NCBI RefSeq assembly: GCF_004310345.1 | Contig: NZ_SISK01000001.1 | Coordinates: 434,001-498,000, forward strand | DNA: 64,000 nucleotides | Direction of reading: 5' to 3' | Source of the DNA: Paracoccus subflavus | Lineage (GTDB): Bacteria; Pseudomonadota; Alphaproteobacteria; Rhodobacterales; Rhodobacteraceae | Shown here: positions 47,708 through 56,627 of the stretch, piece by piece | Layout of the letters: each line of letters begins with the position of its first letter | Position numbering within the stretch: the first letter of the stretch is position 1 | The notes under the pieces: generated by a model | Seen by the model: the letters and a program-made list of their open reading frames with translations, nothing else | Database searches by the model: none | Told to the model about the DNA's origin: nothing | Made by a program: the position numbers and the translations under genes

Positions 47708-48360
47708 GACTGCGTCAGGTGCCGCAGCCCGTGCGTGACATCGGCGCGCACGGCCAGCCGCAGGGCGGGCTCGTCCCCGGCCCGCAACGCAGCCAGGATC
47801 ATCCGGTGGTGGCGCGGCGGCTCGTTGCGCTTCACCCGGCCATACAGCGCCCGCATGGTGGGTCCCAGTTGCAGCCAGATCGTTTCCAGCATCGCCAGCA
47901 TGGCCGGGGCCTGGGCGCGCAGATACAGCATCCGGTGAAAATCCAGGTTGCAGCGGATATATCCCACCGCGTCGTGGTTTTCGACCGCATCGGCAATGCG
48001 GGCGTTCATCTGCGCCAGCCGGTCGATCAGGGCGAAATGCGCGCGCGGCAGGGCCCGGGCGGCCAGTTCCGGCTCGATCAGCGCGCGCAGGGCGGCCAGT
48101 TCCTCGATCCGGTCGTCCGACAGCGCCGGGGTCGAGACACGCCCCGAGGCCGAGATTGTCAGCGCGCCTTCGGCCACAAGGCGCCGCACCGCCTCGCGCG
48201 CGGGGGTCATCGACACGTGATGATCGCGGGCGATGCCGCGCAGGGTCAGCGCCTTTCCGGGCGGCAGTTCGCCCAGCATGATGCGGGTGCGCACGTTGCG
48301 ATACACCTGTTCATGCGCAGAGAGGTCGGCGGGACGGGCTGGCGCGTTCATGTCCCGCAT
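47704..48360 (-). CDS. GntR family transcriptional regulator, FCD type
   Basis: 218 residues (start 48360, or 48351 as MNAPARPADLSAHEQ). N-terminal winged helix: YRNVRTRIMLGELPPGKALT and VSMTPAREAVRRLVAEGALT. C-terminal FCD ligand-binding domain: LAALRALIEPELAARALPRA and DFHRMLYLRAQAPAMLAMLE, with the metal-site Asp/His residues. FCD members usually sense organic acids or sugar acids. No adjacent catabolic gene indicates the ligand. Confidence 0.9.
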   Translation of the reverse strand: MRDMNAPARPADLSAHEQVYRNVRTRIMLGELPPGKALTLRGIARDHHVSMTPAREAVRRLVAEGALTISASGRVSTPALSDDRIEELAALRALIEPELAARALPRAHFALIDRLAQMNARIADAVENHDAVGYIRCNLDFHRMLYLRAQAPAMLAMLETIWLQLGPTMRALYGRVKRNEPPRHHRMILAALRAGDEPALRLAVRADVTHGLRHLTQS

Positions 48361-48382
48361 GTGATCACAGCCGCAGGGCCTG

Positions 48383-49081
48383 TCAATCCCCGCAGGGATC
48401 CCTGAACCGCCAGGCCATCAGCCCCGCCCCATTCTGCCGCAGCCAGGCGCGTTCGCCAATATGGCCCGGATACAACGCCTCGACCGTGGACCAGAAGCGG
48501 GGGGAATGGTCCATGTGGCGCAGATGGGCCACTTCGTGCGCGGCGACGTAATCCAGAACCGCGGGCGGCGCCATCGCCAGCCGCCAGGAAAACATCAGCC
48601 GTCCGTCGGTCGTGCAACTGCCCCAGCGGGATCGCGTGTCGCGCAGTACCAGCGCGCGATAGCCCTGCCCCAATGCGGCGGCATGACGGTCGCACGCGGC
48701 ACGCAGACGCTCAGCCGCCTGGTGTTTCAGAAAGGCCTGCGTCACCGGACCGGCCGGACGGCTGGCCGGCAGCAGCAGGGCAGTCCCTTCGATCCGGGCC
48801 GCCCGAACGGCGGCGGGGGTCAGCGTCAGCCCCTGGCCCATCACCGGCATGACAGCGCCATGCCGGACGATGCTGGGCTGGGGGCGCCGCCCCGTCGCCT
48901 CCAGCAGCCAGCGGGACTTGGATTCCGCGAATGCCGCGCCTTGGGCCAGGGACACCCCGGCCGGCAGCGTCAGCACCACCGGCCCGCCGTCGCGCGGCAC
49001 CCGCAGCGTCATGCGCCGCGCGCGGGGGGACCGGCGGCAGGCAATCCGCAACCCGTTGGCGATGGTGAACGCTTCGGCCAT
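48383..49081 (-). CDS. YgjP-like/DUF45 metallopeptidase family protein
   Basis: 232 residues from ATG 49081, preceded by AAGGACAGGCGG. The C-terminal zinc motif is AAHEVAHLRHMDHSPRFWST: HExxH with a downstream His, typical of the DUF45/M48-like WLM group. RDTRSRWGSCTTDGRLMFSW is the second conserved block. It has no membrane segment. Members associate with restriction or repair genes in some genomes; here it stands alone between a GntR regulator and a TIGR02300 protein. Confidence 0.9.
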   Translation of the reverse strand: MAEAFTIANGLRIACRRSPRARRMTLRVPRDGGPVVLTLPAGVSLAQGAAFAESKSRWLLEATGRRPQPSIVRHGAVMPVMGQGLTLTPAAVRAARIEGTALLLPASRPAGPVTQAFLKHQAAERLRAACDRHAAALGQGYRALVLRDTRSRWGSCTTDGRLMFSWRLAMAPPAVLDYVAAHEVAHLRHMDHSPRFWSTVEALYPGHIGERAWLRQNGAGLMAWRFRDPCGD

Positions 49082-49193
49082 CCGCCTGTCCTTGCCCTGC
49101 CCTGCGGTCCCTGTCAGAAAAGCCTTTGACACCCCCCCGTGCCTGTGGCAGGGGGACCACCGATTTCCCTAAACGCGGCGGAAGGAGAATGCC

Positions 49194-49508
49194 ATGCCCA
49201 AAGAGGAATGGGGCACGAAACGCCTGTGCCCGCACTGTGCGACGCGGTTTTATGACCTGCGCGCCAATCCGATGACCTGCCCCGCCTGCGGGAACACGTT
49301 TTCGCTGGAAAGCCTGACCGACAGCCGCGGCAAGACGCTGGTCACCGAAAAGACCGCCGTGCGCGACGACGAGGATCTGGTGGACGAAGAGGAGGATCTG
49401 GGCGACGACGCCGGCGAGCTGGACGACGATCTTCTGGAAGAGGACGATGACGACGGCGACGTGTCGCTGGACGACATTGCCGATGTCGCGGAAAGCGACG
49501 AAGACTGA
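49194..49508 (+). CDS. TIGR02300 family (FYDLN acid) protein
   Basis: 104 residues. N-terminal zinc-ribbon-like part KRLCPHCATRFYDLRANPMT with two CxxC pairs (CPHC and CPAC). The C-terminal half is an extremely acidic tail (runs of Asp and Glu, about residues 55-104). This is the alphaproteobacterial TIGR02300 family. Function unknown; the acidic tail suggests binding to a basic partner. AAGGAG precedes the ATG. A bidirectional terminator follows. Confidence 0.92.
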   Translation: MPKEEWGTKRLCPHCATRFYDLRANPMTCPACGNTFSLESLTDSRGKTLVTEKTAVRDDEDLVDEEEDLGDDAGELDDDLLEEDDDDGDVSLDDIADVAESDED

Positions 49509-49514
49509 AACGGA

Positions 49515-49538
49515 GGCCGGTCGCAGGACCGGCCTTTT
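49515..49538. terminator. Bidirectional terminator between TIGR02300 gene and putR
   Basis: Perfect stem GGCCGGTC/GACCGGCC with loop GCAG, followed by TTTT on the plus strand, with flanking AAACGGA/TCCGTTT extending the repeat. It can serve both convergent genes. Confidence 0.83.
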
Positions 49539-49548
49539 CCGTTTCGCC

Positions 49549-50013
49549 TTAGCCGAGCGTCAGGTTCTGCTCGACCACCGCCTCCATCGAGACGTGGCTG
49601 GATGTGTTGTTCACAAAGGGCAGGGTCGAGATCTTTTCGGCCATGATCCGCCGGAAATCCGCCATGTCACGCGACCGGACCTTGAGCATATAGTCGCACC
49701 CCCCGGCGATCATGTAGCATTCCTCGACCTCGGGGATGGCGCGGACGGCCGCATTGAACTGCTGCAATGCAGCCTCGCGCGTGTCGCTCATGCTGACTTC
49801 AAGATAGGTCACATGGGTCAGTCCCAGCTTCACGGGCGACAGGATGGCCCGATAGCCGGTGATCAGGCCGATCTCCTCCAGATGCCTGATGCGCAGGGAC
49901 ACGGGCGTCTTGGACAGGCCGACCTTGCGGGCCAGTTCGGCCACCGGGATTCGGGCATTGCAGAGCAGTTCGACCAGAATCTTGTGATCCAGCGCATCCA
50001 GTTTGACGGTCAT
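49549..50013 (-). CDS. putR: Lrp/AsnC family regulator, PutR type
   Basis: 154 residues. N-terminal HTH: VKLDALDHKILVELLCNARI and VGLSKTPVSLRIRHLEEIGL. C-terminal RAM ligand domain: VTYLEVSMSDTREAALQQFN and CYMIAGGCDYMLKVRSRDMA. It is divergent from putA. In Rhodobacter and Agrobacterium the Lrp-type PutR activates putA in response to proline, which fits here. A 9-bp inverted repeat lies in the shared promoter region. Confidence 0.92.
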   Translation of the reverse strand: MTVKLDALDHKILVELLCNARIPVAELARKVGLSKTPVSLRIRHLEEIGLITGYRAILSPVKLGLTHVTYLEVSMSDTREAALQQFNAAVRAIPEVEECYMIAGGCDYMLKVRSRDMADFRRIMAEKISTLPFVNNTSSHVSMEAVVEQNLTLG

Positions 50014-50051
50014 CCCAAAAATCCTTCATTCTTTGGCCGGATCGACCGCGT

Positions 50052-50095
50052 TATATCCCATATTCAGGCCCCTGGCCCGCGCAGGTTGGGATATA
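50052..50095. promoter_or_regulatory. Inverted repeat in the putR-putA intergenic region
   Basis: TATATCCCA at 50052-50060 is the exact reverse complement of TGGGATATA at 50087-50095, with 35 bp between arm centres. The sites sit between the divergent start codons (50013 and 50124). This is likely the PutR operator, and the TATA-rich arms may overlap -10 elements. The pairing is exact; the binding is inferred. Confidence 0.65.
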
Positions 50096-50123
50096 CAGTC
50101 CGGGTCAGTCAAGGAGTCAGGTC

Positions 50124-53100
50124 ATGTCGTCCTCCGTCAGCGCCAGGGTTTTTTCCACAGAGGCCAAGTTTGCGGATGAGGCACCCCTTCTGGAACGCCT
50201 GGCCGATCAGGCCGCCCTGTCAGCCCAGGCCCGTGCGACCATCGCGGCCCGTGCCGCCGATCTGGTGCGCCGCATCCGGGCCGAGGCGCGGCCCAGCCTG
50301 ATGGAACACTTTCTGTCCGAATACGGCCTGTCCACCCGCGAGGGCGTGGCCCTGATGTGCCTGGCCGAGGCGATGCTGCGCGTTCCCGACCGCACCACCA
50401 TCGACGCGCTGATCGAGGACAAGATCGCCCCCTCGGACTGGGGCCGGCACCTGGGCGAGGCATCGTCTTCGCTGGTCAATGCCTCGACCTGGGCGCTGAT
50501 GCTGACGGGCAAGGTGCTGGACGACGAGGGTGACGGGATCGCCGGCACCCTGCGGCGCGCCATCCGCCGCGTGGGCGAACCCGTGATCCGCACCGCCGTG
50601 GGCCGCGCCATGAAGGAAATGGGCCGCCAGTTCGTGCTGGGCCAGACCATTGGCGACGCGCTTGACCGCGCCCGCAAGCGCGAGGCGCAGGGTTTCACCT
50701 ATAGCTACGACATGCTGGGCGAGGCCGCGATGACCGGCGCGGATGCCGCCCGCTATGCCCAGGCCTATGCCGATGCCATCGCGGCCATCGCCGGGGCCTG
50801 CGACAAGGGATCGGTCGAACGCAACCCCGGCATCTCGATCAAGCTGTCGGCGCTGCATCCGCGATACGAGGTCGCGCAGGAAACCCGCGTGATGCACGAG
50901 CTGGTGCCGGTCGTCCTGCGGCTGGCGCAGCAGGCCCGCGCCGCGAACATGGGCATGAACATCGACGCCGAGGAGCAGGACCGGCTGGTCATCTCGATGA
51001 AGGTGATCGAGGCGGTGCTGTCGGACCCCTCGCTGGCCGGGTGGGACGGGTTCGGCGTGGTGGTGCAGGCCTATGGCAAGCGCGCGGGCCGGACGATCGA
51101 CTGGCTGCACGATCTGGCTGTCCGGCTGGATCGGCGAATCATGGTGCGGCTGGTCAAGGGCGCCTATTGGGACAGCGAGGTGAAGCGGGCCCAGGTCGAG
51201 GGCCATCCGGGCTTTCCGCTGTTCACCAGCAAGGCCGGCACCGATGTCAGCTATATCGCCAATGCGAAAAAGCTGATCGGCCATGCCGACCGGATCTATC
51301 CGCAGTTCGCCACCCATAATGCCCACACGGTCGCCGCGATCCTTGAGATGGCAGGCGATACCGCCTTCGAATTCCAGCGGCTGCACGGCATGGGCGAACG
51401 GCTGCATGATATCGTTTTGCGCGAAAATGCGGGACGGCCGGGGGGGGCACGCTGCCGCATCTATGCGCCGGTGGGGGCGCATCGCGACCTGTTGGCCTAT
51501 CTGGTGCGGCGGCTGCTGGAGAACGGCGCCAACAGCAGCTTCGTGAACCAGATCGTCGATGAGGCCGTCACCCCCGAGGAAGTCGCCCGCGATCCGTTTG
51601 GCGCGCTGGCCACGGCCAAGGCCCCGGCATCGCTGCGGGCGCCTGCCGATCTTTACGGCGCGTCGCGCCGCAATTCGGCCGGGTTCGACCTGTCGGACGA
51701 ACAGACGCTGGCCCGGATCAATGCGCTGCGCGACGTGGCGATGCCCGATGTGGCGCCGCTGACCGTCTCGCAGCCTGCCGGAACGGTGCAGGATGTGCTG
51801 AACCCCGCCACCGGGGACAGACTGGCCGGGGTGATGATGGCCGATGCCCCCACGGTCGCGCGGGCCATCGACGACGCGCGTCCCTGGGATTTGCCTGCCG
51901 CCGAACGCGCCGCCGTCCTGCGCCGTGCCGCCGATCTGTACGAGGAAAACTTCGGCCCGATCTTCGGCATCCTCGCGCGCGAGGCCGGCAAGACTCTGCC
52001 CGATGCCGTCGCCGAACTGCGCGAGGCGGCGGACTTCCTGCGCTATTACGCGGCCGAGGGCGAGACCAACCCCGGCGCGGCGCGCGGCATCGTCGGCGCG
52101 ATCAGCCCGTGGAACTTTCCCCTGGCGATCTTCACCGGCCAGATCGCGGCGGCGCTGATGGCAGGCAATGCCGTCATTGCCAAGCCCGCCGAGGCGACGC
52201 CAGTCATCGCCGACCTGGGTGTCAAGCTGCTGCATCGGGCGGGCGTGCCGCTGTCCGCGCTGCAACTGCTTCCCGGTCGCGGCAGCGTGATCGGCGCAGC
52301 GCTGACAGCCGATTCCCGCGTCAAGGGGGTGGTCTTTACGGGCTCGACCGCGACGGCAAAGACCATTGCCCGGACCATAGCGGCAACCCTGGCCCCCGGC
52401 ACGCCGCTGATCGCGGAAACCGGCGGACTGAACGCGATGATCGTGGATTCGACCGCCCTGCCCGAACAGGCGGTGCGCGACATCGTGAACGGCGCCTTCA
52501 GGTCGGCCGGGCAGCGGTGTTCGGCCCTGCGCTGCCTGTATGTCCAGGAAGACATCGCCGGGCACGTGATTCCCATGATCCAGGGCGCCATGGACGAGCT
52601 GGTCTTGGGCGATCCGTGGGATCTGGCCACGGATGTCGGCCCGGTCATCGACGCATCGGCGCGGGACGCCATCGCCGGCTATATCGCCGCCAACGCCAGC
52701 CGGGTCATTCACAGTCTGGAGGTGCCTGCCCAAGGCACATTCATCCCGCCGACCATGCTGCGGGTGGGGGGCATCGCCGATCTTGAACGCGAGATCTTCG
52801 GCCCTGTCCTGCACGTCGCCACCTTTCGCGGCGACGAACTGGACCGCGTCGTGGCCGACATCAACGCCCGTGGGTTTGGCCTGACCTTCGGGCTGCATAC
52901 CCGCATCGACAGCCGTGTCCAAGCGGTGTCGGACGCGATCCATGTCGGCAACATCTACGTGAACCGCAACCAGATCGGTGCCGTCGTGGGCAGCCAGCCC
53001 TTTGGCGGCGAAGGGCTGTCGGGAACCGGCCCCAAGGCGGGCGGGCCGCGCTACCTGCCGCGCTTCTTTGCCTCTGCCGTGCCGGGCGAGGCTGGTGGCG

Positions 53101-53549
53101 ACTGGCAGGGTCCGGCCGATGAGTCAGGCATTCAGGCCCGGCTGATCGCCCATCGGTCACGCAAGATCGACGAGTGCCTGATGCCCGGACCCACGGGCGA
53201 ACTGAACCGTCTGACCGCCCATACCCGCCCCCCGGTCCTGTGCCTCGGGCCCGGCGCAAAGACCGTCGCGGCCCAGGTGGCCGCCGTCGTGGTTTTGGGG
53301 GGTGACGCGGTCGGGGCGGACGGCCCCCTGCCCCCTGACGCGCTGACCCGCCTGCCCGCCATGGGCGCCGTTCTGTGGTGGGGGGACGATGCGAAAGGCA
53401 GGCTCTATGCCCAGGCCCTTGCCGCGCGCAAGGGCGAGATCGTCCAGCTTGTGACCGGAATGCCCGACCTTGCCCATGTTGCCCATGAACGCCACCTGTG
53501 TGTCGATACCACCGCCGCCGGCGGGAATGCCACGCTGCTGGCAGGATAG
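50124..53549 (+). CDS. putA: Bifunctional proline dehydrogenase / P5C dehydrogenase
   Basis: Oxidises proline to glutamate in two steps. It has 1141 residues. The PRODH barrel covers about 1-480 (FSYDMLGEAAMTGADAARYA-type block, here FTYSYDMLGEAAMTG, and RLVKGAYWDSEVKRAQVEG). The ALDH domain follows: EAADFLRYYAAEGETNPGAA, SPWNFPLAIFTGQIAAALMA, catalytic Glu765 (AETGGLNA) and Cys799 (SAGQRCSALR). A C-terminal ALDH-like domain is present. There is no ribbon-helix-helix domain, so it cannot self-regulate; PutR does that. AAGGAG precedes the ATG. Confidence 0.98.
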   Translation: MSSSVSARVFSTEAKFADEAPLLERLADQAALSAQARATIAARAADLVRRIRAEARPSLMEHFLSEYGLSTREGVALMCLAEAMLRVPDRTTIDALIEDKIAPSDWGRHLGEASSSLVNASTWALMLTGKVLDDEGDGIAGTLRRAIRRVGEPVIRTAVGRAMKEMGRQFVLGQTIGDALDRARKREAQGFTYSYDMLGEAAMTGADAARYAQAYADAIAAIAGACDKGSVERNPGISIKLSALHPRYEVAQETRVMHELVPVVLRLAQQARAANMGMNIDAEEQDRLVISMKVIEAVLSDPSLAGWDGFGVVVQAYGKRAGRTIDWLHDLAVRLDRRIMVRLVKGAYWDSEVKRAQVEGHPGFPLFTSKAGTDVSYIANAKKLIGHADRIYPQFATHNAHTVAAILEMAGDTAFEFQRLHGMGERLHDIVLRENAGRPGGARCRIYAPVGAHRDLLAYLVRRLLENGANSSFVNQIVDEAVTPEEVARDPFGALATAKAPASLRAPADLYGASRRNSAGFDLSDEQTLARINALRDVAMPDVAPLTVSQPAGTVQDVLNPATGDRLAGVMMADAPTVARAIDDARPWDLPAAERAAVLRRAADLYEENFGPIFGILAREAGKTLPDAVAELREAADFLRYYAAEGETNPGAARGIVGAISPWNFPLAIFTGQIAAALMAGNAVIAKPAEATPVIADLGVKLLHRAGVPLSALQLLPGRGSVIGAALTADSRVKGVVFTGSTATAKTIARTIAATLAPGTPLIAETGGLNAMIVDSTALPEQAVRDIVNGAFRSAGQRCSALRCLYVQEDIAGHVIPMIQGAMDELVLGDPWDLATDVGPVIDASARDAIAGYIAANASRVIHSLEVPAQGTFIPPTMLRVGGIADLEREIFGPVLHVATFRGDELDRVVADINARGFGLTFGLHTRIDSRVQAVSDAIHVGNIYVNRNQIGAVVGSQPFGGEGLSGTGPKAGGPRYLPRFFASAVPGEAGGDWQGPADESGIQARLIAHRSRKIDECLMPGPTGELNRLTAHTRPPVLCLGPGAKTVAAQVAAVVVLGGDAVGADGPLPPDALTRLPAMGAVLWWGDDAKGRLYAQALAARKGEIVQLVTGMPDLAHVAHERHLCVDTTAAGGNATLLAG

Positions 53550-53860
53550 GAATTCCCGCGGATGTTTCTATTTGGATAGACTTATCCATTGCCGAACACG
53601 CCTGCGTCGGGCAATCAGCCTTGTGCATCGCATGACCAGACCTGTCTTTTAAGAAGCGCCCTGCTTGCAAAAATCTTCTTCGGGTGGGTTTTTATAAAAA
53701 CGGCCTGTCTCTCGCATCATCATGGCCTTGCTTTTCCTGCATTTCATCCAATAGTTGATAAGCCTGCTGCTTATTCTCCGAGACAGCAAAACTTTGCCGG
53801 TTAAGGTTTCACATCAGTGGCGGGATGCCATTGATTCGGTGATTGTCTCAGGAGAGTGGC
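53550..53860. other. AT-richer intergenic region
   Basis: About 310 bp of lower GC than the neighbourhood, without a supported gene. It holds a perfect palindrome GTTTTTATAAAAAC (53688-53701) and an imperfect repeat ATTGCC/GGCAAT (53590-53617). It probably carries the promoter of the sorting-signal protein gene downstream, but no clear -35/-10 pair could be assigned. Confidence 0.5.
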
Positions 53861-54535
53861 TTGTATATCAATTTATTGGCGGCGGTTGCCGTCACGTCCG
53901 TCATGGCCGGACAAGCAGGCGCGGCGACCTATACGGTTGCGGAATACGACATGCAGGTCCGGTATGAGGGGACAGGGTTTACCAGGGCGTATGTTTTATC
54001 GTTGCCTGACCTTGAGACCGTTTACGAGGGCAGTATCCCCGCTGGTGATACAACGTACGGCTTTGATAGCTATCTGTTCGGCAAACCGCAGATAGGTACG
54101 ATTTTTCAATTCCAGTTAAAGATTGTTCATCCTCATGTTCCGATCTACGATTTTTTTTATGACAACGGCGGGCGCGCCCCGGTCTGCCAATTGGGACCGT
54201 GGGATTGTACCAGTGTTAATATCACAAACATCAACGGCAACCACATACGCTTTGGGTGGGACGATATATTTTCGGCCTCGGTCACACTCACGAAAGGATC
54301 TGTTCTAGATATAAACTTCTGGTCAGCCTATGCCAGCCATGACGGCCCTTATCCTTTTCGTATTTCAGAGGATGGTCGTTATGGTTATGAATACCGCGAC
54401 GAATACTCCCAGTTCACCATCCTCGACATAAAAGACCTGGCGCCGGTGCCGCTGCCCTCGGCCATCGCTCTGCTGCCTCTGGGTATCGGCGCCCTGGCCT
54501 TTATGCGCAAACGCCGCCGCCTCGTGGCCGGCTGA
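53861..54535 (+). CDS. Exported VPLPA-CTERM sorting-signal protein
   Basis: 224 residues from TTG 53861, chosen because AGGAG lies six bases upstream, inside the longer TTG frame at 53843. Signal peptide NLLAAVAVTSVMAGQAGAAT. The mature domain is beta-rich with no family motif; Cys in PVCQLGPWDCTS may pair. The C-terminus is VPLPSAIALLPLGIGALAFM followed by RKRRRL: a VPLPA-type motif, membrane helix and basic tail, the mark of exosortase substrates. GC is clearly lower than in neighbours. No exosortase lies in the window. Confidence 0.83.
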   Translation: MYINLLAAVAVTSVMAGQAGAATYTVAEYDMQVRYEGTGFTRAYVLSLPDLETVYEGSIPAGDTTYGFDSYLFGKPQIGTIFQFQLKIVHPHVPIYDFFYDNGGRAPVCQLGPWDCTSVNITNINGNHIRFGWDDIFSASVTLTKGSVLDINFWSAYASHDGPYPFRISEDGRYGYEYRDEYSQFTILDIKDLAPVPLPSAIALLPLGIGALAFMRKRRRLVAG

Positions 54536-54555
54536 CCCGCAACTGCCGGCAAGGC

Positions 54556-54581
54556 AGGGGCCGGGATCGCCTGGCCCCTTT
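54556..54581 (+). terminator. Probable terminator after the VPLPA-CTERM gene
   Basis: AGGGGCC (54556-54562) pairs with GGCCCCT (54573-54579) with a 10-base loop, followed by TTTGAAATTT, 20 bases past the stop. Confidence 0.6.
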
Positions 54582-54632
54582 GAAATTTCCAACATCATGG
54601 AAAGATAACGCGCACCAATAAAAACAGTGAAA

Positions 54633-54708
54633 TGGTGCCCGGAGGCGGATTCGAACCACCGACACGCGGATTTTCAATCCGCTGCTCTACCAACTGAGCT
54701 ATCCGGGC
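54633..54708 (-). tRNA. tRNA-Phe (anticodon GAA)
   Basis: 76 bases on the minus strand. Acceptor GCCCGGA with TCCGGGC, D arm GCTC/GAGC, anticodon stem GCGGA/TCCGC around loop TTGAAAA giving GAA, T arm GGTGG TTCGAAT CCGCC, genomic CCA. It follows yacG on the same strand. Its 3' end faces the AT-richer patch with the VPLPA protein, but no repeat of the tRNA end was found there. Confidence 0.97.
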
Positions 54709-54747
54709 AACCGGCGCGACGTTTCGGACGCGTGGCGTGACGGGTGT

Positions 54748-54945
54748 TTACGGGCGCTGGGCGCCCCTGTCCAGACCCCCGTCGCGGTTTTTTTCACCCT
54801 CGTCCGGGGCAAGGTCATCCAGCGGGCCGCCTGGAATGACATAGCTGCCGCGCAGCCAGCGGCCCAGGTCGATATCGGCGCAGCGCTTCGAACAGAACGG
54901 GCGATAGGCGGGCTCGCTGGTCTTCCGGCAGATCGGACAGGCCAT
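54748..54945 (-). CDS. yacG: DNA gyrase inhibitor YacG
   Basis: 65 residues, start ATG 54945 sharing one base with the RNase gene stop. Zinc finger: [20 protein letters not shown] followed by [19 protein letters not shown], with ligands in CPIC and FCSKRC, the YacG signature. The acidic tail ([14 protein letters not shown]) is typical. YacG binds GyrB and blocks DNA access. Coupling to an RNase E/G-type gene is typical of Rhodobacterales. Confidence 0.93.
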   Translation of the reverse strand: MACPICRKTSEPAYRPFCSKRCADIDLGRWLRGSYVIPGGPLDDLAPDEGEKNRDGGLDRGAQRP

Positions 54946-55994
54946 CACCGATCCCCGTTTGACAAGCGATGGAGCGGAATGCGGTCGCGCTTGCGGTTGA
55001 TCTCGTAAAGGCCCATCGTGGTCCAGCCGATCAGCGAGGTTTCGGCGCTCTCGCTCTTGAAGGCCGCGCGCAGAACCTGATCCAGCGTCGCCCGGTCGCG
55101 CTTGGGAATGGGGGCAAAGTCGATCACCACCTGCCCGCCCAAGCCCCGGAGGCGCAGTTGCCGCGGCAGGTCGCGCGCCAGGGCGATGTTGGCCTTGAGG
55201 GCGGCGGCCGGGCTGGTATCGCTGCCGGTGTTCACGTCGATGGCGACCAAGGCCCGGGTCGGCTGGATGGCGGCATGGCCACCACCGGGCAGCGCGACGT
55301 CGGGCGACAGCAGCATGTCCACCGCCTCGAGCACGCCGCAACGTTCAAGGCTGTCGTCGCCCTGTTCGACGCTGTCCGGTTCGGGGTCGGCCCATTCCAT
55401 CCAGGCCAGTTCGTGGGGTGTCGGCGCGCCCAGCAGCAGTTCTGGCGGGCCGGCCCCCTCGGCCATGACCCGGACGCATAGCTCCAGAAGGCCCTGCATC
55501 TCGGCCTCGATCTCATCGAGCGGTGCGGTTTCCGCCAGGCTTCTGAAGATGATGCCGGTCCCGGCCGGCGGCCCGGCAGATTCGCCCAAGGTCGTCAGGT
55601 CTGCCCGAACCCCCTCGTCGCGGATGCGGCGCGAGACGTTGATTCCGGGTGCGCCCGGCGTGACCAATACATGACGGCCGCGAAACAGGATGCGTGCGGT
55701 CAGGGGAATGGCCTTGCCGTCCTCGGCCACGCCGGCGACTTGGACCAGAAGCGACTGCCCCTCGGCCAGACCGGACCGGTCACGCAGATAGCCGCGCTGC
55801 CCTTCGGGCAGGCGGACGAACACCCCGCCCTGACCTTTCATCAGTCGTTCGACCGTGCCACGGCAGATGTCGCCGGGCGTCAGGGACGCGATGTCGCCCG
55901 CATCGACGAACAGGTCGATCAGGCGCCCTTCGTCCAACAAGGCGGCGGCCTCGGCGCCAAACAGCCGGCCCAGAACGATCTGACGTCCCTTCAT
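54945..55994 (-). CDS. Short ribonuclease E/G family protein
   Basis: 349 residues, much shorter than RNase E or RNase G. The S1-like part is [20 protein letters not shown] followed by [10 protein letters not shown]. The catalytic region has [20 protein letters not shown] and [19 protein letters not shown]; the usual DFxDM ends as DFAPI, so the second Asp is missing. It stops just after the NRKRDRIPL block, exactly where other members continue with the Zn-link CPxC. The next ORF starts MACPIC and overlaps by one base. Activity and partner are uncertain. Confidence 0.83.
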   Translation of the reverse strand: MKGRQIVLGRLFGAEAAALLDEGRLIDLFVDAGDIASLTPGDICRGTVERLMKGQGGVFVRLPEGQRGYLRDRSGLAEGQSLLVQVAGVAEDGKAIPLTARILFRGRHVLVTPGAPGINVSRRIRDEGVRADLTTLGESAGPPAGTGIIFRSLAETAPLDEIEAEMQGLLELCVRVMAEGAGPPELLLGAPTPHELAWMEWADPEPDSVEQGDDSLERCGVLEAVDMLLSPDVALPGGGHAAIQPTRALVAIDVNTGSDTSPAAALKANIALARDLPRQLRLRGLGGQVVIDFAPIPKRDRATLDQVLRAAFKSESAETSLIGWTTMGLYEINRKRDRIPLHRLSNGDR

Positions 55995-56584
55995 CGCGCA
56001 TCCTTTCCCGCGGTGATACCCGATGCTGCCAGCATGGCGGCGGTTTCCGACAGCGGCAGACCGACGACCGACGAAAACGATCCCTGTATCCAGGGGATGA
56101 ACGCGGCGGCTGCCCCCTGGATCGCATAGGCCCCGGCCTTGCCCTGCCAGTCGCCGTGATCGAGATAACGTTCCAGTTCAACCGCCCCTATGGGCCGCAT
56201 CCGGACAATGGTTTCAACCAGGCGGTCGCGCATCGTTCCGGCATGGCGGATCACCACCGCCGTAAGGACGCGATGGCGGCGGCCAGACATCAGGCGCATG
56301 AAATCCCCCGCCTCGGCGCGCGACATGGGCTTGCCGAGAATGCGCCGCCCCACGGCGACGGTGGTGTCGGCGCATATCAGAACATCGCCGGACGGGACTT
56401 CGACCGCATCGGCCTTGGCGCGCGCGATCCGGCGGACATAATCGCGCGCCGCCTCGCCTTTGAGCGGGGTTTCGTCGATGTCGGCACTGCGGATTTCGTC
56501 CGGAACAATCCCGATCTGCCCCAGCAATTGCAGGCGGCGGGGGCTGGCAGAGCCCAGGATCAGGCGCGGGCAGGACACGGCCAT
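55991..56584 (-). CDS. maf: Maf family nucleotide pyrophosphatase
   Basis: 197 residues from ATG 56584 (MAVSCPRLILGSASPRRLQL). Removes non-canonical or modified NTPs and is linked to septum control. SPRR in the N-terminal block, ADTTVAVGRRILGKPMSRAE in the middle and GAYAIQGAAAAFIPWIQGSF with SSVVGLPLSETAAML at the end are the family signatures. It overlaps the RNase gene by 4 bp (ATGA). The longer frame from 56668 runs into infA and is rejected. Confidence 0.94.
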   Translation of the reverse strand: MAVSCPRLILGSASPRRLQLLGQIGIVPDEIRSADIDETPLKGEAARDYVRRIARAKADAVEVPSGDVLICADTTVAVGRRILGKPMSRAEAGDFMRLMSGRRHRVLTAVVIRHAGTMRDRLVETIVRMRPIGAVELERYLDHGDWQGKAGAYAIQGAAAAFIPWIQGSFSSVVGLPLSETAAMLAASGITAGKDAR

Positions 56585-56627
56585 CGCGGCGCCCCCCGTC
56601 AAACCGACCGCCGAGGGACGAGCGACA

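Noticed and set aside
50220..52943. A 907-codon minus-strand frame opposite putA
   Set aside because: PutA is complete with catalytic Glu765 and Cys799; the antisense frame has no recognisable motif.
53589..53804. A 71-codon plus-strand ORF in the AT-rich gap after putA
   Set aside because: No ribosome site, no signal or membrane pattern, and composition like non-coding DNA.
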